Notes: generated by a model from the sequence alone, not told the origin. A DNA stretch of 64,000 nucleotides from Hyphomicrobiales bacterium (GCA_021732215.1 JAKFVL010000001.1:218351-282350); one strand, 5' to 3'; shown: positions 46,298 through 55,943, counted from the stretch's first letter. Made by a program: numbers and translations.

Positions 46298-48028
46298 TTA
46301 CCGGCTTTCCTTCGATGCCGCAAGAATAAGGCGGTCGGACGGCGGCAGATCGAATCGCGGCTCGATGCCGAGCAGGGGCGCTATTCGCTCGATCACCTTG
46401 CCGCCGGTCGGCACCGCATTCCAACCGGAGGTGATGAAACCATGGGTTTCCGGCAGCGGCTGCGGCTCGTCCAGCATGATGAGGAGCTGGAAGCGCGGAT
46501 TGTCCGACGGCATGATCGCGGTGAACGAATTCAGCACCTGCTTCTTGGAGTAGCGCCCGTTGACGACCTTTTCCGAGGTGCCGGTTTTGCCCCCGACATA
46601 GAAGCCCGCGATATCGGCCTTCCGCGCAGTGCCTTTCTCGGCGTTGAGCCGCATCAGGTAGCGCATCTTGTCGCTGGTGTCGGTCCTGAGCACGCGCTTG
46701 GCGAGCACCATCGCCTCTTCCTCGGTGCGCTTCAGCAGCGTCGGCGGAATGAGATAACCGCCGTTGATGCAGGCGTTGATGCCCATCACCGCCTGCAGCG
46801 GCGCGACCGACAGACCGTGGCCGAACGCGATGGTGATGGTGTTCAATTCGCCCCAGCGCTTCGGCACGATCGGTTCGGCGCTTTCCGGCAATTCGGTGCG
46901 AAGCCGGTCGAGCTGACCGAGCTTTCTCAGGAACACCTTGTGCGCCTCGACGCCCTGCGACAGCGCGATCTTGGCCGCGCCGACGTTCGACGAGAAGGTG
47001 AACACCTCGGACAACGACATCGGACGGCCGAGCGGATGGGTGTCGCGGATGGTGAAGCGGCCATACTTGAGAGGCCCGCCCGCGTTGTAGAGCGTGTTGA
47101 GGTTGGCTTTGCCGGAGTCGAGCGCCATTGCCAGCGTCAGCGCCTTGAAGGTCGAGCCCATCTCGAACACGCCGGTGGTCAGACGGTTGATTCGGGTGGG
47201 GTCGTTGGCTTCGCGCGGATTGTTCGGATCGTAGTCGGGCACCGATACCATCGCGACGATCTCGCCGGTCTTGACGTTCGACACGAGACCGGCCGCCGCC
47301 TTGGCCTTGAATTTCTCTTTCGCCTTCAGCAGTTCGTCGCGCAACGCCTGCTCGACCCGCAGATCGACCGCGAGTTCGACCGGCTTCTGCAAGCGGTCGG
47401 TCGCGAAGCCGGCGCGATGTAGATCGGCAAGCCCGTTGCCATCCAGCCATTTCTCGATGCCGGCGATGCCCTGGTTGTCGATGTTGACGTGACCGATCAG
47501 GTGCGACACCACCGGACCGCTGGGATAGACGCGGCGGTTCTCACGCAGAAATCCGATGCCCGGAATGCCCAGCCGGTGGATCGCCTGCTGCTGCTGGGGC
47601 GTGATTTCCCGCTTGAGCCAGACGAAACCTTTCTTCGACGACAACCGCTGCCGCACCTCGCCTTCGTCGAGGTCGGGCAACGTGCCGGTCAGGAGTTCGA
47701 TAGCTTCGTCGCGATCGATAATGCGGCGCGGTTCTCCGAACAGCGACGGCGCCTTCACGTCGGTCGCGAGAATTTCGCCGTTACGGTCGACGATATCGGG
47801 ACGCGAGGTGGCGATGGCGTCCTGCGACGCCGTGCGCCGCGCACCCGGACTTTCCCCGCCGACCGCGAACATCACCAGACGCCCGGCGATCACCGCATAG
47901 ACGAGCGCGAAGGCGACGATGGCAAATCCGACGCGCGCCCGCGCCTTGACCGCGCGGTCGACGTTGCGCCCGTAGAGCAGGCTGCGGACAAGACGCTGAT
48001 GCCAGCGTGTCAGAACTTGCTCGCTCAT
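46298..48028 (-). CDS. ftsI: peptidoglycan D,D-transpeptidase FtsI (PBP3)
   Basis: A 576-residue class B penicillin-binding protein for septal crosslinking. One N-terminal membrane helix spans about residues 34-56. The pedestal domain contains [20 protein letters not shown]. The catalytic motifs are STFK (Ser292), SSN (346-348) and KTG (481-483). The start overlaps the ftsL stop by 4 nt. It pairs with FtsW. Confidence 0.96.
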   Translation of the reverse strand: MSEQVLTRWHQRLVRSLLYGRNVDRAVKARARVGFAIVAFALVYAVIAGRLVMFAVGGESPGARRTASQDAIATSRPDIVDRNGEILATDVKAPSLFGEPRRIIDRDEAIELLTGTLPDLDEGEVRQRLSSKKGFVWLKREITPQQQQAIHRLGIPGIGFLRENRRVYPSGPVVSHLIGHVNIDNQGIAGIEKWLDGNGLADLHRAGFATDRLQKPVELAVDLRVEQALRDELLKAKEKFKAKAAAGLVSNVKTGEIVAMVSVPDYDPNNPREANDPTRINRLTTGVFEMGSTFKALTLAMALDSGKANLNTLYNAGGPLKYGRFTIRDTHPLGRPMSLSEVFTFSSNVGAAKIALSQGVEAHKVFLRKLGQLDRLRTELPESAEPIVPKRWGELNTITIAFGHGLSVAPLQAVMGINACINGGYLIPPTLLKRTEEEAMVLAKRVLRTDTSDKMRYLMRLNAEKGTARKADIAGFYVGGKTGTSEKVVNGRYSKKQVLNSFTAIMPSDNPRFQLLIMLDEPQPLPETHGFITSGWNAVPTGGKVIERIAPLLGIEPRFDLPPSDRLILAASKESR

Positions 48029-48408
48029 GGTTCATCGTCCTCGGACTTCGACACACTGCCGGTGATGACGTCCTGATCGATCACGTCGATCATCGCCCCG
48101 ATCGGATCGGCAACGTCGGGCTTGGCGTAGTTCGGCGGCCGCTCGGGCAGATTCTTCAACTTGTCCGTCTGCTGCGGGTCCATGGTCCGCAGACCGAGAT
48201 GCCTGGAGGCCAGCGCCTGCAACCGCTCCGGAGTCTGCAGCCGCGCCCATTCCGCCCGCAATGCGGCAATCGCATCGCGCTGTTCGCGGATATCCGCGCG
48301 CAATTGCAGCACGCGCTCGGTCCGCACCGTGGATTCCATCTTGATGTGGTAGACATGCGCCGCGGCGAAGACGAGCGCGCAGATCACGAAGAAATGGACG
48401 AGGCGCAT
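48025..48408 (-). CDS. ftsL: cell division protein FtsL
   Basis: A 127-residue bitopic divisome protein. The membrane helix is residues 3-19 (LVHFFVICALVFAAAHVY). It is followed by a periplasmic coiled coil (VLQLRADIREQRDAIAALRAE) and the FtsL block TPERLQALASRHLGLRTMD. The acidic C-terminal tail extends about 45 residues past this. It sits 2 bp after rsmH and overlaps ftsI. Sequence conservation is low in this family; the call rests on size, topology and position. Confidence 0.9.
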   Translation of the reverse strand: MRLVHFFVICALVFAAAHVYHIKMESTVRTERVLQLRADIREQRDAIAALRAEWARLQTPERLQALASRHLGLRTMDPQQTDKLKNLPERPPNYAKPDVADPIGAMIDVIDQDVITGSVSKSEDDEP

Positions 48409-48410
48409 GG

Positions 48411-49400
48411 TCAGCCTCCCCGCATCACGTTAGCCAGCGACGGCCACCGGGACGATCCGTCGCTGTCGATAACGGGAGCACCGGTGCGCATCGCCGCGCG
48501 CAGCTTTGCCGAGCGGGCGCGCGGATTGGCGGCAACCTCCGCTTCGTCCGCCGTCACTGCACGCTTGGTCAGCAATTCAAACCGTGGCGGCTGATGCTCG
48601 GCTTCCGGCAGATGCCGCGAGCCGCCGCCGGACTTGGCGCGCTCGGTGAGGAACGTCTTGACGATGCGGTCTTCCAGTGAATGGAACGACACCACTGCAA
48701 GGCGTCCGCCTGGCTTCAACATGCGCTCGGCCGCGACAAGCGCATCCTGCAGTTCGTCGAGCTCCTCGTTGACCAGAATCCGCAGCGCCTGAAACGTGCG
48801 GGTCGCCGGATGAATCTCGTTCGGCTTGGCGCGCACCACCCGCGACACGATGCCGGCCAGAGCCTTCGTAGTCGTGATCGGCGTCTCGGCGCGCGCTGCG
48901 ACGATGGCGCGTGCGATGCCGCGCGAGCGGCGTTCTTCACCGAAGATGTAGATGACATTGGCGAGATCGGTCTCGCTTGCCGCCGCAATGACATCGGCCG
49001 CGGTCGGTCCGTTATGGCCCATCCGCATGTCGAGCGGCCCGTCGAACCGGAATGAGAAGCCGCGCTCGGCCTGATCGAGCTGCATCGAGGAGACGCCGAC
49101 GTCCATCACCACGCCGTCAACCGCATCGACGCCTTGCGCCGCGCAAACCTCCGCAAGGCTGGAAAAGCGATCCTCGACCAGCGTCAGCCGCCCTGCCGCC
49201 TGCTCGGCCAGATCGAAACCGCCGGCGATGGCGGTGCGGTCGCGGTCGATGCCGATGACGCGGGCGCCAGGCGTCTTGAGAATGGATCGGGTATATCCGC
49301 CCGCGCCGAACGTCGCGTCGATATAAATGCCGCCGTCGCGGGGCGCGAGAAAGCCTGTGGCCTCTCGGCCAAGCACGGGAATATGCCGGGCCGCGGTCAT
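48411..49400 (-). CDS. rsmH: 16S rRNA (cytosine(1402)-N4)-methyltransferase RsmH
   Basis: A 329-residue SAM methyltransferase (formerly MraW) that modifies C1402 in the decoding centre of 16S r[23 protein letters not shown] opens it. The SAM site is [52 protein letters not shown] and [18 protein letters not shown] are family blocks. ATG 49400 is the usual start; the frame is open to 49529. It is the first gene of the dcw series here. No mraZ precedes it. Confidence 0.93.
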   Translation of the reverse strand: MTAARHIPVLGREATGFLAPRDGGIYIDATFGAGGYTRSILKTPGARVIGIDRDRTAIAGGFDLAEQAAGRLTLVEDRFSSLAEVCAAQGVDAVDGVVMDVGVSSMQLDQAERGFSFRFDGPLDMRMGHNGPTAADVIAAASETDLANVIYIFGEERRSRGIARAIVAARAETPITTTKALAGIVSRVVRAKPNEIHPATRTFQALRILVNEELDELQDALVAAERMLKPGGRLAVVSFHSLEDRIVKTFLTERAKSGGGSRHLPEAEHQPPRFELLTKRAVTADEAEVAANPRARSAKLRAAMRTGAPVIDSDGSSRWPSLANVMRGG

Positions 49401-49974
49401 GCCATGCTCACGGGAAAGCCGGATATGGTTGCGGCGCGCGAACGCACGACGTCCCGCCGCGAGGAATAAGCCGCTCGCCATCGCATGATATGCGTTCCGG
49501 TCTCCGTGTGGGGCGTTCAGGGCAACCATCGGAATGCAAGACGATCAATGATGAGCGGCCGCGCCCGCTCGCGGTCCTTCGGACCCCATTAACAGGGGTT
49601 AACATTAAGGAATCGTTGACGTGGGGACGGTCGGGACCGCACGCGGCCAGCGCATCAGACCCTTGCACAGATTTTTGTGCAGAATGATTGCGCAATTGAG
49701 TCGAAGGCCCGATAGTTAAATGGGGATGTTTGGGGCGCGCGGATGCGGCAAGGCGGCGGGTCTTTTGCGCCGGCGGCCGGTCGGGCAAGTCCGGATCGTT
49801 TCTCGGATCGTCGTTCGGACGCGAGTTGATCTGCACCAGGAATCTGTAGATCGCCGCCGTGTTGCCCGCCTCTTGCCTATTTTGAGTATTGAAATGCCTC
49901 TTGGTTCGTTCGCGCTTGGTGGAAACCGTCCGACTGGTCAACGTGCCACTCCGCTAACCCGGCTTCACGCTGAC
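49401..49974. promoter_or_regulatory. divergent rsmH / amiD intergenic region
   Basis: A stretch of 574 bp without a convincing gene. The first half is GC-rich and open in rsmH frame. From about 49585 to 49720 it is more AT-rich. It holds an inverted repeat TTAACAGGGGTTAA at 49588-49601 (TTAA-N6-TTAA, one base off the CtrA TTAA-N7-TTAA spacing) and a hairpin TGCACA-6-TGTGCA at 49664-49681. The dcw promoter probably lies here, but no -35/-10 pair is certain. Confidence 0.45.
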
Positions 49975-50778
49975 ATGCTGAAATTCATGCCCGATTCATC
50001 GGTCGTCTCCGATGTCATCCCCTCTCCAAACCATGGCGAACGGCGCCCCGGCGTCCCGACCGACATCATCATCCTGCATTACACCGGGATGACCGATACG
50101 GAAGCCGCGCTGAAGCAGCTCTGCACCGCCGGAACCGAGGTCTCCGCGCACTATGTGGTGCTGGAAGACGGCCGCGTCGTGCAATGTGTGCCGGAAGCCC
50201 GGCGGGCATGGCATGCGGGCCAGTCATGGTGGGCCGGCGAGGAAGACGTCAATTCGCGCTCGATCGGCATCGAGATCGTCAATCGCGGGCACGACTGGGG
50301 CTATCCGGAATTCCCGCTGCGACAGATCGCGGCCGTCATCACCCTGTGCCGTGGCATCATGATCCGCCGTCGGGTTCCCGCGCATCGCGTCCTCGCGCAT
50401 TCCGACGTGGCTCCCGGACGCAAGAAAGATCCGGGCGAGAAATTCCCCTGGCGCGCGCTCGCGGCCTCCGGCGTCGGTCATTTTGAAGAACCCGCACCCG
50501 TCGTGCGCGGCGAAACGCTGATGCTCGGCGGCAACGGCAATGCCATTCTGTCGATGCAGCAATCGCTCGCCGCATACGGTTACAAGGTGCCGGTCACCGG
50601 CCAGTTCGATGCTGCGACCATGGAAGTGGTCACGGCTTTCCAGCGCCATTTCCGGCCCGAGCGGGTCGACGGCGTCGCCGATCAGTCGACGTTAGCCACA
50701 CTGGAATCCTTGCTCGCCAGCAAACCCAAAGACAGCCCGCAACCCTTGACCTCGACACCCCCACCCGCCATTGCTTGA
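49975..50778 (+). CDS. N-acetylmuramoyl-L-alanine amidase (AmiD type)
   Basis: A 267-residue zinc amidase that cuts the MurNAc-L-Ala bond in peptidoglycan. The PGRP/Amidase_2 domain shows the zinc ligands in DIIILHYTGMTDTEAAL (His) and VLAHSDVAPGRKKDPGEKFP (His and Asp), with SAHYVVLEDGRVVQCVPE and SRSIGIEIVNRG between them. Residues about 178-245 are a peptidoglycan-binding domain (AILSMQQSLAAYGYKVPVTG). No signal peptide is visible from this start; ATG 49987 is an alternative, and the frame is open to 49720. It is probably a recycling amidase. It is divergent from the dcw cluster and its stop abuts rnpB. Confidence 0.87.
   Translation: MLKFMPDSSVVSDVIPSPNHGERRPGVPTDIIILHYTGMTDTEAALKQLCTAGTEVSAHYVVLEDGRVVQCVPEARRAWHAGQSWWAGEEDVNSRSIGIEIVNRGHDWGYPEFPLRQIAAVITLCRGIMIRRRVPAHRVLAHSDVAPGRKKDPGEKFPWRALAASGVGHFEEPAPVVRGETLMLGGNGNAILSMQQSLAAYGYKVPVTGQFDAATMEVVTAFQRHFRPERVDGVADQSTLATLESLLASKPKDSPQPLTSTPPPAIA
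50746..50775 (+). promoter_or_regulatory. possible rnpB promoter inside the amidase gene
   Basis: TTGACC at 50746-50751 is a good -35. After 18 bp comes the weak -10 ATTGCT at 50770-50775. A start 7 bp further on coincides with the predicted 5' end of RNase P RNA. The position inside the last codons of the amidase gene is forced because only about 3 bp separate the stop codon from rnpB. The -10 match is poor. Confidence 0.3.
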
Positions 50779-50781
50779 GGG

Positions 50782-51232
50782 TCAGTCGGCCGGACGGCCG
50801 CTCTCGCTATGGCCGAAAGGCTGCGAGGGAGGAAAGTCCGGGCTCCATCGACATGCGGTGCCGGATAACATCCGGCGGGGCTGTCCTCGCGAAATCGGGG
50901 AGCGGCCTCAGGGACAGTGCCACAGAGAACGAACCGCCTCGTCTTCTCTCGAAAGAGTGTCGGCGCGGTAAGGGTGAAAAGGTGCGGTAAGAGCGCACCG
51001 CGTATCCGGCAACGGAGACGGCATGGCAAACCCCACCGGGAGCAAAACCGAATAGGGGCGGCAACGCGGTCAGTTCGCTTTCGGGCGATAACACCGCAGG
51101 GCGATGTCAGGCTCGCTGTCCGGGTAGGTTGCTTGAGGCCATGCGCAATCATGGTCCCAGAGGAATGGCCGTCACGTGCTGCACGCGCAAGCGCGCATCA
51201 CCCTACAGAACCCGGCTTACAGGCTGGCTGAT
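50782..51232 (+). ncRNA. rnpB: RNase P RNA, class A
   Basis: This is the catalytic RNA that matures the 5' ends of tRNAs. Conserved blocks are unmistakable: GAGGAAAGTCCGGGCTCC near the 5' end, CACAGAGAACGAAC, GCAAACCCCACCGGGAGCAA, AGAGGAATGGCC, and CAGAACCCGGCTTAC near the 3' end. The ends were set from helix P1: TCAGTCGGCC at 50782 onward pairs with GGCTGGCTGA ending at 51231. The length of about 450 nt fits alphaproteobacteria. It begins about 3 nt after the amidase stop codon. Confidence 0.95.
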
Positions 51233-51248
51233 ACTTCAAGACGACGCT

Positions 51249-51286
51249 TGGTCCCGAAAAACGGGTACCGGTTTTCGGACAAGACC
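51249..51286. repeat. CCGAAAA..TTTTCGG hairpin downstream of rnpB
   Basis: The sequence TCCCGAAAAACGGGTACCGG followed by TTTTCGGA folds as an imperfect hairpin. It matches a common Rhizobiales dispersed palindrome. It lies 20 bp past the end of rnpB and may help define the RNA's 3' end, although no T-run follows. Confidence 0.5.
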
Positions 51287-51453
51287 ATGCGCAATAACGA
51301 GGGGTTCGGCGCAAACACGCCGGACCCCTCACCAGTTTCAGCGTGCTCCTCGTTGCACTTGCAGCCCTTCCGCGCATGTCAGCTCAGCGGTCGCCTCGCT
51401 AGGTTTCCCGGTACCAAGCGGCTAGGTTCCGCGGCCCGAAACGGGCGCCGGAC

Positions 51454-52374
51454 ATGTCATCGCCATCACACTCGCATCGCTCGCCCTCGCGCGAACAACT
51501 GGGACTGCTGCTTGGTTTCGTCGGCGTCGCGATCTTCGGCGGCACGCTGCCGGCGACGCGCATTGCCGTGGCCGCGATCGATCCGCTGGCGCTGACCGCC
51601 ATGCGCACAGCGATCGCGGGTATATGCGCACTGGCTCTGCTGCTGATTTTGCGGCGGCCTCTGCCGCCACGAACGTTGTGGCGGCAGATCGCGATCACCG
51701 CCGTCTGCGTCGTGGTATTGTTTCCGTTTCTGATGGCGCTCGCCTTGCAGACCGTCGATGCCTCGCATGGCGGCGTCGTTCTCGGCGTGCTGCCGATCGC
51801 GACGGCGCTGGCCGCGGTTCTCATCGCGCATGAACGGCCGAAAGCCCTGTTCTGGATCGCGTCGCTCGCAGGCGCGGCCATCGTGATCGCGTTTGCGCTG
51901 AGACAGGGCGGCGGCTCGTTCGTCACTGGCGATCTGCTGCTGTTCGCCGCAGTTGCCGCGGCAGCCGCCGGTTACGCGATGTCGGGACGCCTCACCTCAT
52001 CGATGCCGGGATGGGAGGTCATCAGCTGGGTGCTGGTGATGTCGCTGCCGTTCGCGCTTCCTGCTGCGGTCCTCACCATGCCCGCCGATCTTGCGGCGAT
52101 TCCGCTGAAGCCGGCCATGCTCAAGATCTGGTTAGCGGTGCTTTACGTCGCGCTGTTCTCGCAGTGGATCGGATTCTTCGCGTGGAATGCAGGGCTGGCG
52201 ATGGGTGGCATTGCCCGAGTCTCGCAGATGCAGCTGCTGCAACCGTTCATCACCTTTGTCCTCGCCGCGCTGTTCAACGATGAAGCGATCACATTGCAAA
52301 TCGTGCTGTTCGCCGCAGCGGTCGTTGCAAGCGTCGCGATCAGTTCGCGGGTGCGCGCGAAGCAAGCCCGCTAG
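51454..52374 (+). CDS. EamA/DMT family transporter
   Basis: A 306-residue inner-membrane protein with ten hydrophobic helices arranged as two EamA repeats of five. The first repeat begins LGLLLGFVGVAIFGGTLPAT, where the family has the proline-containing helix 1. The second repeat begins near residue 155 (LLLFAAVAAAAAGYAMSG) and ends VLFAAAVVASVAISSRV. Members export metabolites such as amino acids or drugs. The substrate is unknown. The N-terminus before helix 1 is short and basic. It follows rnpB on the same strand but has its own spacing. Confidence 0.85.
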   Translation: MSSPSHSHRSPSREQLGLLLGFVGVAIFGGTLPATRIAVAAIDPLALTAMRTAIAGICALALLLILRRPLPPRTLWRQIAITAVCVVVLFPFLMALALQTVDASHGGVVLGVLPIATALAAVLIAHERPKALFWIASLAGAAIVIAFALRQGGGSFVTGDLLLFAAVAAAAAGYAMSGRLTSSMPGWEVISWVLVMSLPFALPAAVLTMPADLAAIPLKPAMLKIWLAVLYVALFSQWIGFFAWNAGLAMGGIARVSQMQLLQPFITFVLAALFNDEAITLQIVLFAAAVVASVAISSRVRAKQAR

Positions 52375-52588
52375 CGTCACCCGACGCCGCGACAATGGTG
52401 AATCATTTACCTCACCAAGCTGCGCCGCTCGCCGGGAACCGCGATTCATCGGTAATTTACCCGGCTGTGTTCCAATGCCCTCGGATCGGCCGCATGACGC
52501 GGTTGACCGGGACAACGCTCAAGCCGCGCACCGCCCGAATATGTCGGACACGTGACGCAATAAACGGCTGGGCATCAGGGGGGCTACC

Positions 52589-52816
52589 ATGTATTTGCGT
52601 TCAAGCGCTATGACTGCTGCCGTTGCGAGCCTTGTGGTTGTCGGCGGCTTTTTTGCCATGAGCGAACCGTCGCCGCTTCATTCCGCGGCCATCGCTCAGC
52701 CCGCAGCCGAAACCAGGCAGGATGCGCCTGCTGTCGCGACGTTCAAGATCGTTGCGGCCGACGTTCTCGCGCCGATGACATCGGCCGGGCCGCTGACCGG
52801 CGACTCCTCGAACTAA
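52589..52816 (+). CDS. hypothetical exported small protein
   Basis: A 75-residue protein. A hydrophobic signal segment spans residues about 8-24 (MTAAVASLVVVGGFFAM). It is followed by an Ala/Pro-rich mature part with no Cys and no recognised domain, ending TSAGPLTGDSSN. A GGGGGG ribosome site lies 6 nt before ATG 52589, which supports it as a real gene. It could be a signal-anchored or cleaved periplasmic peptide (possible cleavage after IAQPAA). No family is recognised. Confidence 0.6.
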   Translation: MYLRSSAMTAAVASLVVVGGFFAMSEPSPLHSAAIAQPAAETRQDAPAVATFKIVAADVLAPMTSAGPLTGDSSN

Positions 52817-52933
52817 GTCATCATCGGATCGCGCGCCGCTTGCCGGCGCGCAGATCGCGAAGCTGGCAAACGCGCAAGCGTTCGGCGAAGGCTGTCCGGA
52901 CAACCGGATGGCCTTTTCTTCGTGCGCGAAAAC

Positions 52934-54520
52934 CTAGTGCACGTCGGGCGGCGGGCCCATCATGTTCGGCTTCTTCAGGAAGAAAACCAGCAGGCTCAAT
53001 GCCAGGTAAAATGCCGCCAGCAGGAAGAATGCATCGCCGAATCCCATCACCACCGCCTGCCGGTGCACGATATTCGACAACTGCTTCAGCGCCATGCGCG
53101 ACGCATCGCCCATTCCCTGAAACTTCTGGGTGAACATCTCCAGCGTCTCGACCGCCTTCGCATTCCCCCATGTGACCTTGTCGTGCAGCCGGGAAATATG
53201 AAAGTCGGTGCGCTTGTCGAGGACTGTGTTGATGATCGCAAGGCCAACCGCGCCGCCGAGATTGCGGGTGAGGTTGAACAACCCCGCCGCATTCTTCAGA
53301 AGATGCGGCTCGAGCGTTCCGAGCGCGATGTTGTTGACCGGCACCATCGCCAGCATGATGCCGACGCCACGCAGGATCTGCGGCAGCAGCAGCTCCCAGA
53401 AATCGTACTCGCGGGTGATACCCGTCATCAGGTACGAGCTCAGCGAGAATATCAGAACCCCGCACGCGATCATAATTCGCATGTCGACCTTCTGCATGAG
53501 CCTCCCGATGATCGGAGCGCTGAGGAACATAGCAGCGCCGGTCACGAACACGGTCTCGCCGATCTGCAGCGCGCTGTAGCCGCGCACTTCGGCGAGATAC
53601 CGCGGATAAAGATACGTCAGCCCGTACAATCCGATGCCGACGCAGAACGAGAACGAGCAACCGAGCGCGAAATTGCGATTGGTGAACGCGCGGATATCGA
53701 CGATCGGCTCCCTGGCCGTCAGCACGCGCCAGAAGAAGAACACCGCCGACAGCACGCAGGCAATGGTGAAATAGAAGATCGACTCGTCCGCGAACCAGTC
53801 GTTGCGCGGCCCCTCTTCCAGTACGTATTCGAGCGAACCGAGGAAGCCCGCCATCGCCAGCAGGCCCCACCAGTCGAAGTGCTCGAGCAGGCCGAAATTC
53901 GGCTCGTCGAAATCGACCAGTGCCAGCACGCCGATGGTGATGGCGATGCCGGGCACGATGTTGATGAAGAACAGCCAGTGCCACGACATCAGTTCGGTGA
54001 TGTAACCGCCGACGGTCGGGCCGATGGTCGGCGCGAGCGTCGCAACAAGGCCGATGATCGGGCCGACGATGTGAAACTTGCTGCGCGGGAACACCGAATA
54101 GGCGGAGGCGAACACGGTGGGGATCATGCCGGCTCCGACGAAGCCCTGGATCGCCCGCCAGAAGATCATCTGGTCGATCGTCGAGGTCAGCCCGCAGGCG
54201 ACGCTGGCGAGCGTGAAGCCGGACGCCGACAGCGCGAACAACAACCGCGTGCCGAGCGCGCGCGACAGAAATCCCGACATCGGGATCGCGATCACTTCGG
54301 CGATCAGGTACGAGGTCTGCACCCATGCGACTTCGCTGCTGCTGGCGGAAAGGCCGGCCTGAATGTCGGCGAGCGAGGCCGAGACGATCTGGATGTCCAG
54401 AATCGCCATGAACATTCCGAACACCATGATCAGGAATGCCACCAGCCGGCGAGGCCGAATGGTTTCCTCCGCCGGTGCGGCCGGGATGCTTGACGGCATT
54501 GCGGTGGTGGCGTTCGCCAT
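52934..54520 (-). CDS. emrB: MFS efflux permease, DHA2 (EmrB) family
   Basis: A 528-residue proton-driven drug exporter with about 14 helices. The DHA2 motif LDIQIVSASLADIQ lies in helix 1. The motif A-like loop GFLSRALGTRLLFALSA and motif C-like GPTVGGYITELMSWHWLFFI follow. The last helix is near FFLLAAFYLALSLLVFFLKK. It works with the periplasmic adaptor encoded 36 bp upstream and an outer-membrane channel. It is probably under the TetR regulator and palindrome between the adaptor and tetR. The drug or toxin exported is unknown. Confidence 0.9.
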   Translation of the reverse strand: MANATTAMPSSIPAAPAEETIRPRRLVAFLIMVFGMFMAILDIQIVSASLADIQAGLSASSSEVAWVQTSYLIAEVIAIPMSGFLSRALGTRLLFALSASGFTLASVACGLTSTIDQMIFWRAIQGFVGAGMIPTVFASAYSVFPRSKFHIVGPIIGLVATLAPTIGPTVGGYITELMSWHWLFFINIVPGIAITIGVLALVDFDEPNFGLLEHFDWWGLLAMAGFLGSLEYVLEEGPRNDWFADESIFYFTIACVLSAVFFFWRVLTAREPIVDIRAFTNRNFALGCSFSFCVGIGLYGLTYLYPRYLAEVRGYSALQIGETVFVTGAAMFLSAPIIGRLMQKVDMRIMIACGVLIFSLSSYLMTGITREYDFWELLLPQILRGVGIMLAMVPVNNIALGTLEPHLLKNAAGLFNLTRNLGGAVGLAIINTVLDKRTDFHISRLHDKVTWGNAKAVETLEMFTQKFQGMGDASRMALKQLSNIVHRQAVVMGFGDAFFLLAAFYLALSLLVFFLKKPNMMGPPPDVH

Positions 54521-54556
54521 GGAGAAATCCGCTTAGGACCGCACGCAGGGTCGGTT

Positions 54557-55852
54557 CTATTTTGAGGAGACGGCCGCGCTTGGATCGTCGAGGTCGGCTT
54601 CGCTGTCCGCGTCCTTGGCGCCGTCGCGGGTATCGACCGTGACGTAGACCGACATGCCGGCGCGCAGCAGATTCTGTTTCGCGACATCCTTCGGCACGCG
54701 GATGCGTACCGGCAGACGTTGCACGATCTTGGTGAAGTTGCCTGTTGCATTGTCCGGCGGCAGCAGCGTGAACACCGAGCCCGCAGCCGGCGAGATGCTC
54801 TCGACCACGCCCTTGAACTTGCGATGACCGTAGGCATCGACCGAAATCGTCACCGGCTGACCGGGACGGATGCGCTTGAGTTGCGTTTCCTTGTAGTTCG
54901 CATCGATGAAAACATCATTCAGCGGCACCACGTTGGCGAGCCGCTGGCCTTGCGCGACGAAATCGCCCTGATTGACGAGGCGGTTCGAGAAGACGCCATC
55001 GACAGGGGCGCGGACGTTGGCGAATTCCAGATCGCGTTCCGCCTTGGCAAGCGTCGTTTTCAGTTCGTCGAACTGACGGATCGACTCCTGCTGCTGCGCC
55101 TTGATCACTTCGACGTTGTCCTTGGCGGCCTCGTAAGCCGACTGCGCGCTGCGCACGGACGCGGCGGCCTGATCGCGCGTCGCCTGCGAGCCTTCGAACA
55201 CCGCCTTCGACGCGAAGCCCCGGTCGGACAGCGCCTGCTGCCGGTTGAAATCCTGTTCCGCGCGTTTGCTGGCCGCGTCCGCGGACGCGAGTTGCGCCTT
55301 CGCCTGATCGGCCTGGCTTTCGGCGGCCACCACCTGACGGCCGATGCGGGCAATTGTCGCTTCCTGCGTCGCGCCTCGGCTACGGGCAGCTTCGACGGCG
55401 ATCTTGTAGTCGCCGTCATCGATCCTGAAGACCACATCGCCGGCTTTCACCTGCGCATTGTCGCGCGGCATCACACTCATGATGTGGCCCGACACGCGAG
55501 CACCGAGCGTGGTGTTGTAGGAACGCACATATGCGTCATCGGTGCCGACGTTGAAGCGGCCGACCAGATAATAATTCGTTCCGAAGTAGGCGCCTGCGGC
55601 GAGCGCCACGATGCCGAGCCCCATCAAGATCAATCTCTTCCGTCCTGATTTCGGCGCACCTGCATCGGCGGCATCCGATGCAGCTTGCGCGTCAGGCGCT
55701 TCGGGAGCGGGAGCCCTGGTAACTGGAGCTTCGGTGTCGTCGCCGCGCTTCAGTGCTTCCGCCGCATGCTGTTGACGTGCGGCCGCGCTCTCTTCCTCGG
55801 AAGGAAGTTCCGGTCGCACGATGCGTGCGGTTTGATCGCGAGCGGCAGCCAT
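54557..55852 (-). CDS. emrA: HlyD/EmrA family efflux adaptor
   Basis: A 431-residue membrane fusion protein. A cytoplasmic N-terminal region of about 90 residues (acidic, Ala-rich) precedes one membrane helix (LILMGLGIVALAAGAYFGTN). The lipoyl half-motif is GARVSGHIMSVMPRDNAQVK. A long alpha-hairpin follows (residues about 150-265, TIARIGRQVVAAESQADQAK). Then ANVRAPVDGVFSNRLVNQGD completes the lipoyl domain and a beta-barrel follows. ATG 55852 is set by AAGGAG 8 nt before it. It forms a tripartite efflux pump with EmrB. Confidence 0.9.
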   Translation of the reverse strand: MAAARDQTARIVRPELPSEEESAAARQQHAAEALKRGDDTEAPVTRAPAPEAPDAQAASDAADAGAPKSGRKRLILMGLGIVALAAGAYFGTNYYLVGRFNVGTDDAYVRSYNTTLGARVSGHIMSVMPRDNAQVKAGDVVFRIDDGDYKIAVEAARSRGATQEATIARIGRQVVAAESQADQAKAQLASADAASKRAEQDFNRQQALSDRGFASKAVFEGSQATRDQAAASVRSAQSAYEAAKDNVEVIKAQQQESIRQFDELKTTLAKAERDLEFANVRAPVDGVFSNRLVNQGDFVAQGQRLANVVPLNDVFIDANYKETQLKRIRPGQPVTISVDAYGHRKFKGVVESISPAAGSVFTLLPPDNATGNFTKIVQRLPVRIRVPKDVAKQNLLRAGMSVYVTVDTRDGAKDADSEADLDDPSAAVSSK

Positions 55853-55922
55853 CAAGGGCTCCTTGTTCTTATGAGACGTCACGGCAATTGCTGCAGTCCG
55901 TCACTCCCGAACTCAAAATAGA

Positions 55923-55943
55923 TTGACCGAACGGTTCGGTCAA
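55923..55943. promoter_or_regulatory. palindromic TetR-type operator
   Basis: A perfect 21-bp palindrome: arm TTGACCGAAC, central G, arm GTTCGGTCAA. It lies between the divergent emrA start (55852) and tetR start (56039). This is the size and symmetry expected for a TetR-family operator. Each half contains TTGACC, which may double as a -35 element, so binding would block transcription both ways. Confidence 0.8.

Noticed and set aside
49588..49601. TTAACAGGGGTTAA as a CtrA-binding site
   Set aside because: The spacing is TTAA-N6-TTAA, whereas the CtrA consensus is N7; kept only as a possible operator, not called as CtrA.
49720..49974. Extended N-terminus for the amidase gene back to 49720
   Set aside because: The extra 85 residues are Arg-rich with no signal peptide and cover the probable divergent promoter region; the conserved domain begins near 49990.
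52922..54493. Plus-strand open frame of about 523 codons opposite emrB
   Set aside because: Extremely Arg/His/Gln/Asp-rich with no hydrophobic pattern; it is the reverse complement of a typical membrane-protein gene.
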